DNA from: Nitrospira sp.
Lineage (GTDB): Bacteria > Nitrospirota > Thermodesulfovibrionia > Thermodesulfovibrionales > SM23-35
Length of the DNA stretch: 6,879 nt
Direction of reading: 5' to 3'
Assembly (NCBI GenBank): GCA_016873575.1
Contig: VGWY01000142.1
Coordinates: 1-6,879 of the forward strand
Shown: positions 5,911 through 6,879 of the stretch, in pieces
Position numbering within the stretch: the stretch's first letter is position 1
Layout: each line of letters opens with the position of its first letter
Made by a program: the position numbers and the translations under genes
The notes under the pieces: generated by a model
Database searches by the model: none
Seen by the model: only the letters and a program-made list of their open reading frames with translations
What the model was told of the DNA's origin: nothing

Positions 5911-6067
5911 GTTTTAATAACCACAGAGACACAGAGGCACGGAGATTGACATATAAAAAAGAAATCATATAAAAAAAATTAATATATTCAAGCTTTTTTG
6001 TGTTTATAATAAATAAAAGAGAAATTTGTTCTTATTCTCGGTGTCTCTGTGCCTCAGTGGTTAAAAG
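5911..6067. repeat. MITE-like element with 27-bp imperfect terminal inverted repeats
   Basis: The left arm at 5919-5945 begins AACCACAGAGACACAGAGG. The right arm at 6036-6062, read on the opposite strand, begins AACCACTGAGGCACAGAGA. The arms match at 23 of 27 positions and are preceded by TTTTA-like sequence. The 90-base interior is extremely AT-rich and carries no open frame. The arms also contain internal near-repeats of CACAGAG. Similar CACAGAG-type repeats are, from memory, scattered in many environmental bacterial genomes. No transposase is present here, so it is non-autonomous. It fills most of the 363-base gap between the membrane protein and the HAD gene; I see no gene in the remainder. 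Confidence 0.65.
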
Positions 6068-6113
6068 TTTTTTTTCAATGTAAATACGAAAGAAGGTTAT
6101 AAAATGTTGCTCC

Positions 6114-6119
6114 TATAAT
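6114..6119 (+). promoter_or_regulatory. Possible -10 box for the HAD phosphatase gene
   Basis: A perfect TATAAT lies 30 bases upstream of the ATG at 6150, and a second similar hexamer TAGAAT lies ten bases further on. No recognisable -35 hexamer is found at 16-18 bases from either, so the promoter is only tentative. Confidence 0.3.
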
Positions 6120-6149
6120 TTGGTAGAATACCCGGGGTAAATCGGCATT

Positions 6150-6620
6150 ATGATAAGAGTGGACATTCCAGGAACAGGTTTGTTTGAGTTTGAGCATTTC
6201 GTCACTGACTTTTCAGGAACGCTCTCTGAAGATGGTGCATTGTTGTCAGGAGTCAAAGAGAAGATCAATGAGCTGTCTGAAAAGCTCAAGATACATGTGC
6301 TAACTTCTGATACTTTCGGGCGTGCCAGAGAAGAACTGAAAGTAGTCAATTGCACAATTCACGTGCTTGAAGGGGAAGGGCATATAGTTCAGAAGGAAAA
6401 GTACGTAATTAATCTTGGTGCTGACAGGGTTGTTGCTCTCGGGAATGGAAACAACGACGAACTGATGCTTAAGGTTGCAAGGCTTGGTATCGCTGTATGC
6501 CTCAAAGAAGGCTGTTCAACAAAGGCCATTCAAGCCTCCCGAATATTTGTAAAGTCTCCGATTGACGCCATGAACCTGCTCATTTTCCCAAAGAGGCTCA
6601 TTGCCACCCTGAGAGTTTGA
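6150..6620 (+). CDS. Small HAD-superfamily phosphatase resembling a soluble P-type ATPase phosphorylation domain
   Basis: This 156-residue cytoplasmic protein has the haloacid dehalogenase motifs in order. Motif I is TDFSGTLSEDG, with nucleophile Asp20 and, like P-type ATPases (DKTGT), no second catalytic aspartate (Ser22 instead). Motif II is VLTSDTFG (Thr52/Ser53). A motif III lysine is probably Lys82 or Lys84. Motif IV is ALGNGNNDELML with Asn102 and Asp103 for Mg binding. The downstream LGIAVCLKEG and IFVKSPIDAMNLL follow the P-type ATPase P-domain pattern. There is no cap domain and no membrane segment. The family is known as 'soluble P-type ATPase-like' phosphatases, whose substrate is not established. 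The start is set by the only upstream ATG in frame with the conserved N-terminus; the ribosome binding site is weak. It seems to be transcribed alone, between a MITE-like element and a hairpin. Confidence 0.88.
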   Translation: MIRVDIPGTGLFEFEHFVTDFSGTLSEDGALLSGVKEKINELSEKLKIHVLTSDTFGRAREELKVVNCTIHVLEGEGHIVQKEKYVINLGADRVVALGNGNNDELMLKVARLGIAVCLKEGCSTKAIQASRIFVKSPIDAMNLLIFPKRLIATLRV

Positions 6621-6682
6621 TATTTTAAAATACATATTTCGTAAATTTACTGACAGGAATCTTAAAGCGTGTAAAAGAATTT

Positions 6683-6716
6683 AGGTGAGGGTGAAAAGAT
6701 GAATACACCCTCACCT
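6683..6716. terminator. Strong 11-bp hairpin between convergent genes, probable bidirectional terminator
   Basis: AGGTGAGGGTG (6683-6693) and CACCCTCACCT (6706-6716) pair perfectly around a 12-base loop. It lies 62 bases after the HAD stop and 17 bases beyond the stop of the opposing rhodanese. On the minus strand the stem is followed by AAATTCTTTT, a modest U-rich tail; on the plus strand there is none. It therefore more likely terminates the rhodanese transcript, or both. Confidence 0.6.
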
Positions 6717-6733
6717 TGAAAAGAGGGAATAAT

Positions 6734-6879
6734 CTATTTGACTTTATCTACCGGATAATCAGCTTCCACCCATCCCTTTATTCCGCCAGGATAGCGATAG
6801 ACATTCTTATAACCAAGCTTGACCGCCCACATAGCCCCATTGTGGCTACGAGTGCATTTGGTAAAACCACAGTAAATTA
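6734..6879 (-). CDS. Rhodanese-domain protein, C-terminal part only (runs off the window)
   Basis: Read on the minus strand from the window edge, the frame gives YCGFTKCTRSHNGAMWAVKL, then GYKNVYRYPGGIKGW and VEADYPVDKVK, then TAG at 6734-6736. This is the second half of a single rhodanese domain: the active-site loop starts at the Cys of YCGFTKC, followed by the helix SHNGAMWAVKLG and the family-typical YPGGIKGW ending. A second cysteine sits five residues after the first, within or just after the loop. About 48 codons are visible; the N-terminus, any signal peptide and the start lie outside. It probably carries sulfane sulfur, like the exported rhodanese at 4180-5070, to which it is not closely similar in the loop. 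The gene is too short to be noticed by a length-filtered search but is clearly coding. Confidence 0.85.
   Translation of the reverse strand, partial: IYCGFTKCTRSHNGAMWAVKLGYKNVYRYPGGIKGWVEADYPVDKVK

Noticed and set aside
5919..6062. CRISPR array
   Set aside because: There are only two arms, inverted rather than direct, with no regular spacers; a MITE-like element explains them better.

Overview
This 6.9 kb, AT-rich window comes from a bacterial genome or metagenome contig. Its genes are iron-sulfur, selenium-type translation and sulfur-transfer genes, typical of an anaerobic Gram-negative bacterium. Shine-Dalgarno sites are good (AGGAGG-type before two genes), one rhodanese carries an export signal, and MITE-like palindromic elements lie between genes. 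A Nitrospirota or Desulfobacterota-like host is my guess from gene content only; no marker gene settles it.

Layout. (1) 48-2089, minus strand: a two-gene operon with an ATGA overlap. It encodes a single-subunit 2-hydroxyacyl-CoA dehydratase-type iron-sulfur protein, resembling YjiM and double-cubane cluster proteins, and its ATP-dependent activator/reductase of the HgdC/BadF family. (2) 2090-2454: a divergent intergenic region with a possible operator and a REP/MITE-like palindromic pair. (3) 2455-4171, plus strand: a 97-nt tRNA with tRNA-Sec architecture but a GCA (Cys) anticodon and a U discriminator, followed 45 nt later by selB. The SelB is 524 residues and ends where the SECIS-reading winged helices WH3-WH4 should begin. 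(4) 4156-4180: a perfect 10-bp hairpin covering the stop codons of selB and the convergent exported two-domain rhodanese (4180-5070, minus). (5) 5098-5250: a short open frame that may be a gene remnant. (6) 5268-5786, minus: a two-helix membrane protein of unknown function. (7) about 5911-6067: a MITE-like element. (8) 6150-6620, plus: a small HAD phosphatase resembling the P-type ATPase phosphorylation domain. (9) 6683-6716: a strong hairpin, then 6734-6879, minus: the 3' end of a second rhodanese that runs off the window.

The most interesting locus is the tRNA-selB pair. Three features all point away from normal selenocysteine insertion: the anticodon reads Cys codons rather than UGA, base 73 is the cysteine identity base U instead of the G used by SerRS for tRNA-Sec, and SelB has lost the domain that recognises the SECIS hairpin. 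The GTPase, the tRNA-binding core and the tRNA fold nevertheless look intact. This may be a repurposed SelB that delivers Cys-tRNA without SECIS control, or a selenocysteine system caught in decay. From memory, published metagenomic surveys described tRNA-Sec-like tRNA-Cys species and tRNA-Sec variants with sense anticodons, so the tRNA class has precedent; I know of no description of its coupling to a WH3-4-less SelB.
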